A DNA stretch of 64,000 bases from Argyresthia goedartella (lineage: Eukaryota; Arthropoda; Insecta; Lepidoptera; Argyresthiidae), in assembly GCA_949825045.1 (NCBI GenBank), contig OX463813.1, positions 29,494,001 to 29,558,000 of the forward strand, read 5' to 3'. Under the pieces are notes generated by a model. It was not told the origin of the DNA, searched no databases, and was given only the letters and a program-made list of their open reading frames with translations. Below, piece by piece: positions 34,094 to 43,218 of the stretch (positions within the stretch are counted from its first letter, which is position 1; every line of letters starts with the position of its first letter). A program made the translations under genes and the position numbers.

Positions 34094-34915
34094 TTGCCGG
34101 TCGCTAAAACACGTCAGTAATGGATTTTCACAGGAAATTGACTGACAGCTTAGCTGAATGACGTCCTCTCCAGCAATGTTCCCAGGCTCGCCGAGGGGAG
34201 CGCATTCAGCCTGTACCACAATGTCAGGTCACAGGTGGCCAAGAGACGGGCACGCTCTGGATGGTTAGTGTTTCATTCCACGAGGTTCTTCTAAATCTCA
34301 ATGCAGAGTGGCCCGTCCCACAGTCTCTGCGAAGTCGGGTCTGAGGACGGGGCTGTACTCGGGCCAGCTATTCCAGACCAAGCATTCCTGGCCTCAGTCA
34401 AGCACAACGTCACCAAGAGCTGCGCACTGAGGACAAGAACGTCGGTAGAGCGACGTCCGCTGTCCTGCGGATACCCAGGACATTCAAACCGGAAAGGTAG
34501 TGAGGCCGGTATCCAGCTTCTATCCCTAATTTTGCAAAGGCGTTTTCCAGACTGTGGTGCACTGCTAGACATACGTAAATTTTGCGACGAAAAGACAGAA
34601 TTTCACGATTGTGTAAGCCATATGAGGGCTGACGATTCGTTGAATTTGGTCATTCACGAAATCGGGGTACGAATTGTCCAGCACTGGAGCACTTAGGAGG
34701 CGAAAAGACTTGTCGATGATTTTAATGTAAGGAGCTAAAATAATTAAAATTACAGGCCAATGATTGTTTCGCTGTGACTGTTAAGTTTGCATTTAGGTAC
34801 AACTTGCATTTTGAAATATTGGTATCTAAACCGACAGAGTTAAATTTTGAAATGATATTATGTAGGTCGTTGTGGACGGAGTCTGCAGAGTCGCCTAAGG
34901 TTCCATCGTCACAGA
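34094..34915 (-). pseudogene. Decayed non-LTR-type reverse transcriptase fragment
   Basis: On the minus strand the RT catalytic segment reads ICDDGTLGDSADSVHNDL then VGLDTNISKCKLYL. Further on, VLGIRRTADVALPTFLSS and LWYRLNALPSASLGTLL appear in shifted frames with several stops. This set of motifs belongs to an RT family common in insects and other metazoans (CDDGTLG instead of YVDD). Clade not assigned. Confidence 0.65.
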
Positions 34916-36364
34916 TTGAATTTTGAATTTAGACAGCTGATGTGGGGGTGGATGGCTAGTCTTAATGTAGCTGGCCCGAGTGGGCCATTAGGCTGAAAAT
35001 GAAGTGGGAATGACCCATAAGGGTTAACTATGACTAAGGCGCAGTGGCTCGCTCCGTAGGCCCAACGCAGTCAGAAGACGGTGTAAGGTACGTTTGATCT
35101 TCGCCGCGTTCGCAAACAGAACCAAAAGGACGCCGGTGACCGCGTCATTCACTTGGTTGTCATATAATGCAAAAACCGCATCAAAAATGTTTAATTAGTT
35201 TCTGAGAAGCCCTCCACTTTCTACCATTCTGGCTGCTACAACGCCTCCTAGTGGTCTACAACTGTAAAACATATATGTATAAGAGCCTGCTCTGAAATAA
35301 TAGCCATCTAATGCAAAAAACCGCATCAAAATCGTATAAGTAGCTTTTCAGGAAAATGGTAACGGACATACATACACACCCACACACATACAAACACCTC
35401 TAACCCTATATGCTTATACGAACAGAGGAGCCGTTCCGTTTCCGTTTGAGTGAGTGAATAAGGCAGGTAAGTGCGTAATGCATGCCAGAGCCTTGAGGAT
35501 GATGACCTCTGTGGAATCAAGTGGCATGGTGGAGGAGGTGGAGGTGGAGGTTCGAATCCTATCTTTGAAAAAAAAAAACTCGTTGAAAATGTTTTTTCCT
35601 ATGATATATCCTAGTGTTGAATCATACGCAATGTTAGATGTAGATGCACTTCCCTGTCTGCTGACCCATTCAGGGCCAAGGGCGGGTTTAGCCCATAACA
35701 ACTACTTTGAGCCACCACCGGTTAGAATTTCTAGACTACCTGCCAGTTCGATCAGTATTAAGTTATACCCTATAATTTTAAGGGTTGGCTGGCAAATCCT
35801 GGAAACACTCTACTACACCTCTTTTCCCATTGAAATTATGATGTTTTCAAACACTGAATGAAAAGGGTGCGTCTTCATAATATATTTTTTCTTGATTTAG
35901 AAAGAGGAGAAATAACGCTTCATAGATAGGCATTTTACATATACCCTGCGTCATAAGGTGGCAAAAAATTGCGATGGTGTCAATCAAAACTTACAGGAGT
36001 AAAACAAAAGATTAATATTTTATACAACGAAATAGACTTCTCCAGTTTCCCACCTCACTGTGAATTATCAAGTTTTGAAAACACGTCTAGGCTTGAAATC
36101 CCTTCTTTGTGTTAGTTCAAAGTCTGAGGAGTTCACGTAGATAAGCTGATTAAGATTCAAATTGAGTTAATTGGACACCTCATGTGATGTGCGCTTGGGA
36201 AATCGAAAGTCTACTTAACATTGAAAACTTTTTTCACAGAACTCTGAAAGTTTAATCAGTATGAGTATTAGAGTCATTAATATTTATTACAGATGTAATG
36301 GGACTTGAAAACTGGATAGATAATTTGTACTTTAAAACTTAAAGTTAAGGTTCAAATCCTATTA
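34916..36364. other. Repeat scraps, no gene seen
   Basis: ATGCAAAAACCGCATCAAAA occurs near 35166 and, slightly altered, near 35312, so this is a degraded direct repeat. GAGGTTCGAATCC near 35550 resembles a pol III B box but lacks a convincing A box. The remainder is AT-rich and unassigned. Confidence 0.4.
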
Positions 36365-36489
36365 TATATTTTATCTACACACGTATCAAAAACCCTCTAC
36401 TACGTACAAAAACCGCACGTTACGATCAGCATAATGTTAAACAACTTGGTAAAAACTCATTTCTTATCTGAAAAATTACACATTATGAC
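36365..36489 (+). repeat. Interspersed repeat R1, left half split by the Polinton
   Basis: It matches 26434-26550, ending with the target hexamer TATGAC at 36484-36489. The other half resumes at 51816. Confidence 0.9.
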
Positions 36490-36701
36490 AGTAGGGTAAC
36501 ATTGGGGGTTCTGCATCACAAATTCGCGCCGCTCGCTTCGCTCGCTCCGCTCGGTTTGTGCTGCAAAACCCCGCAATGTTATCCTACCCTGCAGGTTTTA
36601 AACGGCAACCTGTTTATTCTGAAGTGTGTCTGATTCGTACTGCAGCTCTTTTCAATTGCTTATGTTGACTGATGACGATCTGAGCTACAGAATCTTACTG
36701 T
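36490..36701 (+). repeat. Polinton left terminal inverted repeat
   Basis: About 212 bp pair with the right terminus, with a 9-bp insertion near 36660 and scattered mismatches. The first 100 bp are nearly self-complementary: arm 36490-36522 pairs with 36555-36590 around a loop rich in CGCTCG. Confidence 0.92.
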
Positions 36702-36816
36702 TTTTTTTTATCTGATAGGACGGGTACGCCGCCTACGCTATGCGTATATATTTCTTATAAATTACAAAAGGAAATAAGGTATTTGAAAAATAAAAAAAAG
36801 ATATTTCAACGATGGT

Positions 36817-37299
36817 TTATATTATTTTTAAAAAAGTACACCATTTTTTTAAACATGTAACATTTTTTAGTGCACAAAATGAAGGATGATACATACAATT
36901 TAAAATATCATTACAAAATCTATATTCTTTATGCAAACTTAACAAACTAGGACATTTAACGTATTCTAAATTTATAACATCATCATGATTAAATATATTC
37001 TTAATCCAAGTCGCTTTTTCTACCCCTTTACAATAAATTGTTTTGTCAACCAAGAATGGCTGCGTGTTCATTAAAAAATTGTCATAGGTAATGAAGCCAT
37101 CATTCCAGAAAATTTTTCTATTTCGTTCTATCCATCTGATTTGCATCTTTTCTGTGTATGTAAGGTGGTGAAATGAAAAAGGTGGAAGAATTAATAAAAC
37201 TTGAACTTGATCACCACAAATGATAGCAATTTCTTTAATAATAAATTCATTATTTTCTCTTCTGAATCCTTGTACATCTACAATAGCTGATGATTTCAT
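36817..37299 (-). CDS. Polinton conserved protein (VDVQGF type), possible RNase H-fold
   Basis: The protein has 160 residues. It opens with SSAIVDVQGFRRENNEF, a hydrophobic strand ending in Asp as in RNase H-fold nucleases, and ends with a Cys/His-containing segment, CMYHPSFCALKNVTCLKKW. Similar small proteins occur in insect elements of this kind, by my recollection of the pattern. Function is not established; nuclease is a guess from the strand-Asp motif and the C-terminal His/Asn/Trp spacing. Its ATG overlaps the stop of the major capsid gene by four bases (ATGA), so it is the last gene of the capsid block. It ends about 115 bp from the left terminal repeat. Confidence 0.75.
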   Translation of the reverse strand: MKSSAIVDVQGFRRENNEFIIKEIAIICGDQVQVLLILPPFSFHHLTYTEKMQIRWIERNRKIFWNDGFITYDNFLMNTQPFLVDKTIYCKGVEKATWIKNIFNHDDVINLEYVKCPSLLSLHKEYRFCNDILNCMYHPSFCALKNVTCLKKWCTFLKII

Positions 37300-38507
37300 G
37301 ATATTTTTCGTACTATATTACTTAAAGGTCTGTACTCTACCAGATGATCGTTTATTATTAAGCAATATGCGCTTGTGTTATCCGGAATATCCTTTTCACA
37401 TTCAATTTCTAAACGTACATCAACAGGTCCTGTTTTTAAATTTTCGTTTTGCCGTGAACAATCAATTACATACAACGGAGCTTTAGTTTTAAATGTTAGG
37501 TGATCAATCAACGGGTCTACAGGAAGATTATAGAACGACTGACGAAATCTAGCATACATATCGTATAATATATTGTACTTGTTTTCATCAAATTTCAAAT
37601 TAAGAGCATCGTATGGATAATAGTAAGAATTTAAGAATAAAGTAACATTTTTCAAATTACAATGATCGAAAATGGCACTGTCTTTAACATTATTATTTTT
37701 TCTATTTGTTTGTAATCCAAATATAACATAACGTGGTTTCTCTAATTGTGAAGTTGTTTTAACAGACCATGTATGCTTGGTAGATTTAGGTAATAATGGA
37801 TATTCATATAGATCCCAATTTCTGTATGCGATTTGTATAGGTTTGTCTTTCTCTAAGTGTTTTATTAAAGTAAGCTTTTGCTGGTCAGATACCTTGATAT
37901 GAGGCATACGCCATTGCACTTTTTGTAAACTTACTGTAACAGAGTCATCTTTGTCAGTAACTACACTATTTAAACTTGTACTAGTTCTATTGAGAATTAG
38001 TTCATGTTTACAATTTATTATTATTTTTCTATAATCTTCTGCAAAGCCTAATAATTTATTTAATGGTAGTAAGACGTAAAAACTACCATCTTGATCATGA
38101 AATCCGTCTATGTTCCAACCCCATATAGCTGCTACTTTATTTTCTCCACTACTCATAGATACTAAAGATTTCATAGTTGTTGTTATTCCAACATTTCGTA
38201 CACGATCTATTTCTACACCATTCATTTCATATCTAATGTCTTGAAATAGAAAGGAAATTGCATTATTAGTTAGATTAACTTTTTTTTTTTTGATAACTCC
38301 AGCCAGATCTCGAGCCTGCACACAAAATTTTCCCTCGATGTATATCGCACTTGATGATGGTAGTAAGTAGATATCTTGCTGATGAATTGGTATTCTTATT
38401 TCATCATTTTCATTAAAGCTATTATTGTAGGGATTGTATGTATGCGTTTCATAACTTTCGATAGAATTATCGAACTGCGGATAATCTGATATTTTTAGAA
38501 TACTCAT
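37296..38507 (-). CDS. Polinton major capsid protein, double jelly roll
   Basis: The 403-residue protein is intact and starts MSILKISDY. It has the features of the double-jelly-roll capsid family found in insect Polintons: an early hydrophilic arm, then FLFQDIRYEMNGVEIDRVR, GENKVAAIWGW, a central QWRMPHIKVSD segment and a C-terminal second barrel with LFLNSYYYPYDALN. The family forms pseudo-hexameric capsomers. Its size is at the small end for Polinton major capsid proteins. It is flanked by the 53-residue ORF upstream and the VDVQGF protein downstream, overlapping both by four bases. The other jelly-roll candidate, the next gene upstream, is shorter and penton-like. Confidence 0.82.
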   Translation of the reverse strand: MSILKISDYPQFDNSIESYETHTYNPYNNSFNENDEIRIPIHQQDIYLLPSSSAIYIEGKFCVQARDLAGVIKKKKVNLTNNAISFLFQDIRYEMNGVEIDRVRNVGITTTMKSLVSMSSGENKVAAIWGWNIDGFHDQDGSFYVLLPLNKLLGFAEDYRKIIINCKHELILNRTSTSLNSVVTDKDDSVTVSLQKVQWRMPHIKVSDQQKLTLIKHLEKDKPIQIAYRNWDLYEYPLLPKSTKHTWSVKTTSQLEKPRYVIFGLQTNRKNNNVKDSAIFDHCNLKNVTLFLNSYYYPYDALNLKFDENKYNILYDMYARFRQSFYNLPVDPLIDHLTFKTKAPLYVIDCSRQNENLKTGPVDVRLEIECEKDIPDNTSAYCLIINDHLVEYRPLSNIVRKIS

Positions 38508-38665
38508 ATTTTAAACCCCAAAGTTTGAAGAAATTCCTTATTACTTTTTGTAATTATTTTTAACTTTTTACGTGTGGTTTGTTTCACGTTGCTCTTGATA
38601 ATGGCTTTAGATTTATTATTTTTGTTTATTTTATAGACATCATGATTATCATTGAAGACTATCAT
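38504..38665 (-). CDS. Small basic protein bridging two capsid genes (53 residues)
   Basis: From an ATG at 38665 the frame reads MIVFNDNHDVYKI, a Lys/Asn/Arg-rich middle (KQTTRKKLKIITKS) and NKEFLQTLGFKI before TGA. It overlaps the minor capsid stop by 17 bases and the major capsid ATG by four (ATGA). This exact fit in a compact minus-strand gene row argues that it is a gene. The basic composition would suit a core or DNA-condensing protein, but I do not recognise a family. Confidence 0.6.
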   Translation of the reverse strand: MIVFNDNHDVYKINKNNKSKAIIKSNVKQTTRKKLKIITKSNKEFLQTLGFKI

Positions 38666-39335
38666 TTCTTTTCCTTAGATGAAGACGCAGTTGAATTTTT
38701 TCGTTGTTAAAATTAATTAGGTTTCCCTCTAAATCCAAAATTTTTAATGTTACTGATGAAATGTATTTATTTTTTATTGGGAAATAAATAACGTTTTTTG
38801 GTACTTCAATAACTTGATATCCTGATGGAATATTAAGCACAAATTCATGTATTATATGTGTAGGTGAACCATTTGTAAAAGAGCCCTGTATTAGATCACA
38901 TTCGACTCGTATCACAGACGCTGGTATAATGTTCACTGGATGAGTTGAATCATGCCATTTATTCGCTTCCAAAATCGTACTCGAGAATCCAAGCATTGCA
39001 CCGATACTATTTTTCACGCGAAAATCAATTGGTTTAGTGCAAAATAAAGAACATTTTAAAGTATTGTTATTTGGATGAATCATAATGTTACAATTCTCCA
39101 TTTTCGATTTTATATATTCATTTAAAGCAGATAAATCATAAATGCCATTTGGAATTTTTATCACATCATTATTCCCATATGCAAATACGTTATTGCTTTC
39201 ATGTATGTTAGGAATTGAATTGAATGTGGAAAAAAATAATAAACCACACTCATAATTACCATCTAAACTCAAAGGAGATGTAAATTCAGATTGGAGAATA
39301 GATTTATTACCAACGATTGTTAGAGTCACAGACAT
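38649..39335 (-). CDS. Polinton minor capsid (penton-like) protein
   Basis: The 228-residue protein starts MSVTLTIVGNKSILQSEF; the frame extends six codons further upstream without an ATG, so 39335 is the start. Conserved-looking segments are GNYECGLLFFSTFNSIPN, IPNGIYDLSALNEYIK, NSIGAMLGFSS, VNIIPASVIRVECDL and the final IQLRLHLRKR. The beta-rich layout is that of the single jelly-roll vertex proteins that accompany the double jelly roll capsid in insect Polintons. It lies between the protease and the major capsid protein. Confidence 0.75.
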   Translation of the reverse strand: MSVTLTIVGNKSILQSEFTSPLSLDGNYECGLLFFSTFNSIPNIHESNNVFAYGNNDVIKIPNGIYDLSALNEYIKSKMENCNIMIHPNNNTLKCSLFCTKPIDFRVKNSIGAMLGFSSTILEANKWHDSTHPVNIIPASVIRVECDLIQGSFTNGSPTHIIHEFVLNIPSGYQVIEVPKNVIYFPIKNKYISSVTLKILDLEGNLINFNNEKIQLRLHLRKRNDSLQ

Positions 39336-39364
39336 TGCAACAACTGAACTCAAACGTAAAGTAC

Positions 39365-39738
39365 TCAGTATTTATTTAGATCCCAAAAGGCATTTAAAAA
39401 CTTTAAACATAAATGACCACATTTGTATGTGTTACGTTTCTGATCGTTATCATAATTATAAAATATATTTGGTCCTATGTCTTTGATTAATTCTTCTGGT
39501 GGCTTTAAATTACCATAACTATCATAATACTCTACATAATTATCTAATTTTGCATAGGCTACCCAATGAGTTCCAGCATTCTCAGAATTGTCAAGATTCA
39601 TAATAGCACATTCCTTTTTTAATGGATGCTGAGGTAAATCATCCCTCATAAACACTCCTCTGAAAAATGGAATGTTTTGACCATATTTAAGTAAATCTAT
39701 ATTAGTAAGCGCTCTCTTGGGTAGCCTATGATTTAGTT
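39365..39738 (-). CDS. Adenain-like cysteine protease (capsid maturation)
   Basis: Catalytic His is in GTHWVAY, the acidic residue in YYDSYGNLKPP and the nucleophile Cys in KCGHLCLKFL, the order of adenovirus/Ulp1-type proteases that process capsid proteins in Polintons. The first ATG is at 39655 and gives 96 residues. Family-like sequence continues upstream in frame (RALTNIDLLKYGQNIPFFRG) to a stop at about 39741 without any ATG. The natural start may therefore be lost, non-AUG or supplied by splicing. The frame begins right at the stop of the preceding gene. Confidence 0.8.
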
Positions 39739-40218
39739 TTTTTTATTATTTACATAAATTCCCAAACCATCACCACGCTCTTTGAGACATAATCCTTTTC
39801 CTATACACAGTGTTTCCATTTTCTTGTTATGTCGTTTTAATTCTTTCAAGCGTTCCTTAGCGCATTTAATAGCATTAACTGCTTTAGCAATGCCAGCTGC
39901 CCCTCCAGCCAAACCACCAGCAGCAGACAGTCCAGCAAATATCGGTATCAATGGCAAGAATCCTCCAACTTTTGGGATAGGTATCACACGCGGGGTAATC
40001 ACAGACTCATCTGAATCTGAACCCAATTCTTTAACAACAGCCATGGCGAGTTCGATAGCTGCCTTTTTGCATTGAGGTTTAAATTTTTTTATATGCTTTT
40101 TTGTAATTGAAACTATATTTTTAAAAGTTTTTTTCATTCCAGTGCCTTTTTTGATATTATTTTTGTCATTTTTATTAATACATTTTTTTTGATTTGTTTT
40201 TGATTTTTGCATCACCAT
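39733..40218 (-). CDS. pVI/pX-like basic protein with Gly/Ala hydrophobic centre
   Basis: The 161-residue protein has a very basic N terminus (KKTFKNIVSITKKHIKKFK), then PRVIPIPKVGGFLPLIPIF and LSAAGGLAGGAAGIAKAVN, then a charged helix (KERLKELKRHNKKMETL) and a GKGLCL motif. The Gly/Ala-rich stretch is short for a membrane span but would suit a membrane-active or capsid-lining peptide, as with adenovirus pVI or pX. The pattern recurs in insect Polintons. A TATA-like TTATAAATAG lies about 25-40 bp upstream of the start. Confidence 0.65.
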   Translation of the reverse strand: MVMQKSKTNQKKCINKNDKNNIKKGTGMKKTFKNIVSITKKHIKKFKPQCKKAAIELAMAVVKELGSDSDESVITPRVIPIPKVGGFLPLIPIFAGLSAAGGLAGGAAGIAKAVNAIKCAKERLKELKRHNKKMETLCIGKGLCLKERGDGLGIYVNNKKN

Positions 40219-40323
40219 TGTAATCTAAACGAATTGTAAAATACTATTTATAAAAATTGTATGAAAAGATGTTTCTTTTCGAAGAGGTATTATCAGAATG
40301 AGAATGTAACTTGTATATTTTGC

Positions 40324-41262
40324 TTATAAAACTTTTGATTTATCTATCCAACAGTTTTCATTAGAAGGCAAACCTAACCATTTTACGAATAGCTTATTTC
40401 CATTCTTTTTTATGACTTTTTCAACAAGATAAATATCAGGATGTCTAGTTTTTTGTAATTCTTGAATATAGAACGATCCTAATATAGGATTTTTTTTAGC
40501 ATCTTCTAGGAGATAAGTGACAGGGTCTGTGTTCTGGATTTTTATAATTTTAAATATTTCTGTCGACCAATTTGGTGTATACCCTTTTTCAAAAGTTCCT
40601 TTATACTTACTTATACGCACATAATCTCCAAACTTAAGTATAGTTTTATTTTGTATGAACCTTTTATCTAAACGTATATTATTTTTATATTTTTGCAATA
40701 TCTGTTCTTTATGACTTGCATTTACTTGATTGGGTTTCAAACCTATTGTTCTATGCATTCTGCCATTATACATTTCTATTAATTTTGAAAGAATATCATG
40801 ACTAAACCAAACATAGTTTCCTTTTAAACTAAAATATCTATACATAATACCTTTAAAGGTTCTAATAAATCTTTCTACTACAGAAGCTTTCTTAGTAGAA
40901 TATGTTGAGTAATGATTTATATTATAATGATTGAACAATGTTTTAAGTTTCTTGTTGTAAAATTCAGTTCCTAAATCAGTTTGCAAATTTTTAGGAATAC
41001 GATTTTTACTAAATAAATGTTGGAATGCTTTAAATGTTTGTTCCATATTCTTTTGTTTTAAAGGATATACCCAAGCATACTTTGAAAAGACATCAATAAC
41101 AGCCAATATGTATTTGAAATTAGAATTTTCTCTAGAAATAGATTGCATGTCGATTAGATCAGCTTGCCATAAATCATCAATGTCTTTCATCACAACATGT
41201 CTTCTTGGAAAATTTTTTCTTGCTTGCTTATGTATTTCTTTCACTACAATTTCTTTACTCAT
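40324..41262 (-). CDS. Polinton integrase with C-terminal chromodomain
   Basis: The 312-residue protein has the retroviral-type DDE core. Asp35 is in WQADLIDM, Asp96 in LQTDLGTEF and Glu130 in VVERFIRTFKG. The chromodomain (about 275-312) holds YLVEKVIKK and LFVKWLGLPSNENCW. It catalyses insertion of the element and makes the 6-bp target duplication; the chromodomain may direct it to chromatin. A separate HHCC zinc domain is not evident. Its ATG overlaps the stop of the upstream fibre-like gene by four bases. All catalytic residues are present. Confidence 0.93.
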   Translation of the reverse strand: MSKEIVVKEIHKQARKNFPRRHVVMKDIDDLWQADLIDMQSISRENSNFKYILAVIDVFSKYAWVYPLKQKNMEQTFKAFQHLFSKNRIPKNLQTDLGTEFYNKKLKTLFNHYNINHYSTYSTKKASVVERFIRTFKGIMYRYFSLKGNYVWFSHDILSKLIEMYNGRMHRTIGLKPNQVNASHKEQILQKYKNNIRLDKRFIQNKTILKFGDYVRISKYKGTFEKGYTPNWSTEIFKIIKIQNTDPVTYLLEDAKKNPILGSFYIQELQKTRHPDIYLVEKVIKKNGNKLFVKWLGLPSNENCWIDKSKVL

Positions 41263-41549
41263 TTTTTTTTAATTTTCTGTTTCACTGACTCTATACTTTG
41301 TTTGATACTGTTGATTTCTGATCCAATTTGTGCCAGATTTTGGTTTATTGATTTGAGTTTAATTTCTAAGCTCTCTATATTCTTATCAACATATTGTTTG
41401 TTCACACAATCTCCAGCATCTACTGGATTTACAATATTTTTAAGGAGCTTATTTAAAGATCCATCAGTCATACTACAAATCAGATAATCTGAGTGACTAT
41501 CCATTTTCTGTCGTTTAAATACATGATGTCCAAACTTATCGATGTTCAT
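41259..41549 (-). CDS. Fibre-like coiled-coil protein
   Basis: The 96-residue protein has a NIVNPVDAGDCVNKQYVDKN segment, like the repeated trimer-forming motif of phage and virus fibres, followed by a heptad coiled coil (IESLEIKLKSINQNLAQI, INSIKQSIESVKQKIKKK). It is short for a fibre, with one such motif only. A role in attachment or trimeric capsid decoration is inference. Confidence 0.55.
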   Translation of the reverse strand: MNIDKFGHHVFKRQKMDSHSDYLICSMTDGSLNKLLKNIVNPVDAGDCVNKQYVDKNIESLEIKLKSINQNLAQIGSEINSIKQSIESVKQKIKKK

Positions 41550-41599
41550 CGCTAGACCGTCAGTAATAAACTAGTTTAATGAAAAAGTTTACGCTCTAT

Positions 41600-42421
41600 T
41601 TATTCTCTAATAATACCTGCTTCTTTTAATTCCTCTATTATAGAAATTATTTCATTATCATGATTGGTATTTCCTGCACTCTTTGAGGCAACTAAAAGTT
41701 TTAACCTATCAATAAGTTCATTAGGATTGTCCCAGTATACTAAATCAGTATTTGATTTATATTTTTTTAATATTGGTAAACTACCACCTTGTTGTACTTT
41801 TTTTGTTTCAGTTTCAAGAAATAAAGGCTTAATTATTTTTGAATATTTTATTCCTGAATTACCTTGTATTTGTCCTGATGGAATAAATCCTCTTCTATGT
41901 GCATTAGTAGCAATTAAAATATCTTTATATAGTAACCTATCTTGTTCTGTGATCAAATCTATCTTAGGTTTATTTTCAAACAACAACTCTGATAGACCTG
42001 GAGTAATGACATAGCTTTTATCTTTAATACTAAACACTGAACTATCTTCAGTTTTCTTTATTACGATGGGAACGTTTCCTATTAGTACTTTGCCTCCTTC
42101 GTTTCTTATACCATAAGTAATGTTTTTATTCCTTTCATCATGGAAAATACTATCATCTAATTCATCTTCAGTATGCATACTAGTGTCACTTGTACATGAG
42201 CTAAAGTAATCATCATTATTCTCATTGGAAGCTTCCATTTGATTGTTTTTATTCTCTTCGTTTTTATGTATCGAGACTATCGACTCTAACGGATCAGTAA
42301 TGGGTTTTAATATCTTACGTTGTTTACGTTCTGAAATATCTTCTTCCTCTTTCAGTATTTTTAATTTATTTTTAATATTCCTTACTGATTTTATTATTTG
42401 TTTTTTTATATCTACATCCAT
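41600..42421 (-). CDS. Polinton conserved protein of unknown function
   Basis: The 273-residue protein starts with a Lys/Glu-rich helix and an acidic, Ser/Asn-rich low-complexity region (residues about 60-95). It then has a folded part with NITYGIRNEGGKVLIGNVPI, YVITPGLSELLFENKPKI and LITEQDRLLYKDILIATNA. The YGIR...IG...TPGL...YKxIL pattern is one I associate with insect Polintons, but its role is unknown. It is neighboured by the packaging ATPase and the fibre-like gene. Confidence 0.65.
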   Translation of the reverse strand: MDVDIKKQIIKSVRNIKNKLKILKEEEDISERKQRKILKPITDPLESIVSIHKNEENKNNQMEASNENNDDYFSSCTSDTSMHTEDELDDSIFHDERNKNITYGIRNEGGKVLIGNVPIVIKKTEDSSVFSIKDKSYVITPGLSELLFENKPKIDLITEQDRLLYKDILIATNAHRRGFIPSGQIQGNSGIKYSKIIKPLFLETETKKVQQGGSLPILKKYKSNTDLVYWDNPNELIDRLKLLVASKSAGNTNHDNEIISIIEELKEAGIIRE

Positions 42422-42513
42422 TTTAAAGTACTAATAATTGTACACTTCTGTTCGTTCTTATAGCTTGCACTATAGTGGTATTTTTTTTCTAATGACAGTA
42501 ATATATAATCCTT

Positions 42514-43218
42514 TTATTCTAATTTAATAAATATATCAAAATATTTCCTGTACCTTCCCTTATCTAGCTCACAATCTTTGTTAATTATTAAACATGCGTA
42601 TTTTTCTTTCCATATATCAGTAGCCATTGATTTAAATCTATGCCAACTCATATCAGAATTGACATGCTCATCATAAATATGTTTTAAATTTACATCATCT
42701 TGTTTGAAGATAACTAATAAATTAGCATTATCTCGAATCAACTGCTTAGGTATTTTTGAGTAAGTTTGCGATAAATAAAAACAATCAATTTTTTTATGTC
42801 GACCCATGGAAAAATAATTACGTATATCACTCTGATTTTCACAGACTACATCATCAAAAATAAATATTGATTTTGTCAAAGCATCGTGGGGTGGAATAAC
42901 ATTTTTTTCATCTTGGAACAGGAACAATTTAATTTCTGGAATGTATCTTATCACTTCCTCTAAAAATAGATATTTTGGCTGGAAAGCTGTTTTCGAATAA
43001 AGATAAATGTTATGAAATTTTAACCCATTTTCATTTAATAACAAACTTATCATTACATTTGTTTTTCCACAATTCGATGGCCCGCATATTATGCAGCGAA
43101 TGGAATTTGGTAAAAGAATGCTATGTCTAAAAGTGTTAGTATTTTTATCAACTTTTATTTCACAAATATTTAAAGAAACGGGTTGTTTGATTAACTTCAT
43201 TTTAGTTTCTGATGACAT
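42514..43218 (-). CDS. Genome-packaging ATPase (FtsK/HerA, A32-like)
   Basis: The 234-residue protein has Walker A GPSNCGKTN (about 45-53) and Walker B IFIFDDVV (about 117-124), followed by FSMGRHKKIDCFYLSQTYSK, the sensor region typical of A32-like packaging ATPases. Its length is usual for Polintons. The frame is intact. Confidence 0.92.
   Translation of the reverse strand: MSSETKMKLIKQPVSLNICEIKVDKNTNTFRHSILLPNSIRCIICGPSNCGKTNVMISLLLNENGLKFHNIYLYSKTAFQPKYLFLEEVIRYIPEIKLFLFQDEKNVIPPHDALTKSIFIFDDVVCENQSDIRNYFSMGRHKKIDCFYLSQTYSKIPKQLIRDNANLLVIFKQDDVNLKHIYDEHVNSDMSWHRFKSMATDIWKEKYACLIINKDCELDKGRYRKYFDIFIKLE

Noticed and set aside
34301..34696. 131-codon plus-strand ORF
   Set aside because: Lies antisense to a recognisable RT fragment; shadow frame.
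35414..35701. Minus-strand ORF of 95 codons and overlapping plus ORF
   Set aside because: No motif; produced by a GAGGTG repeat and an A run.
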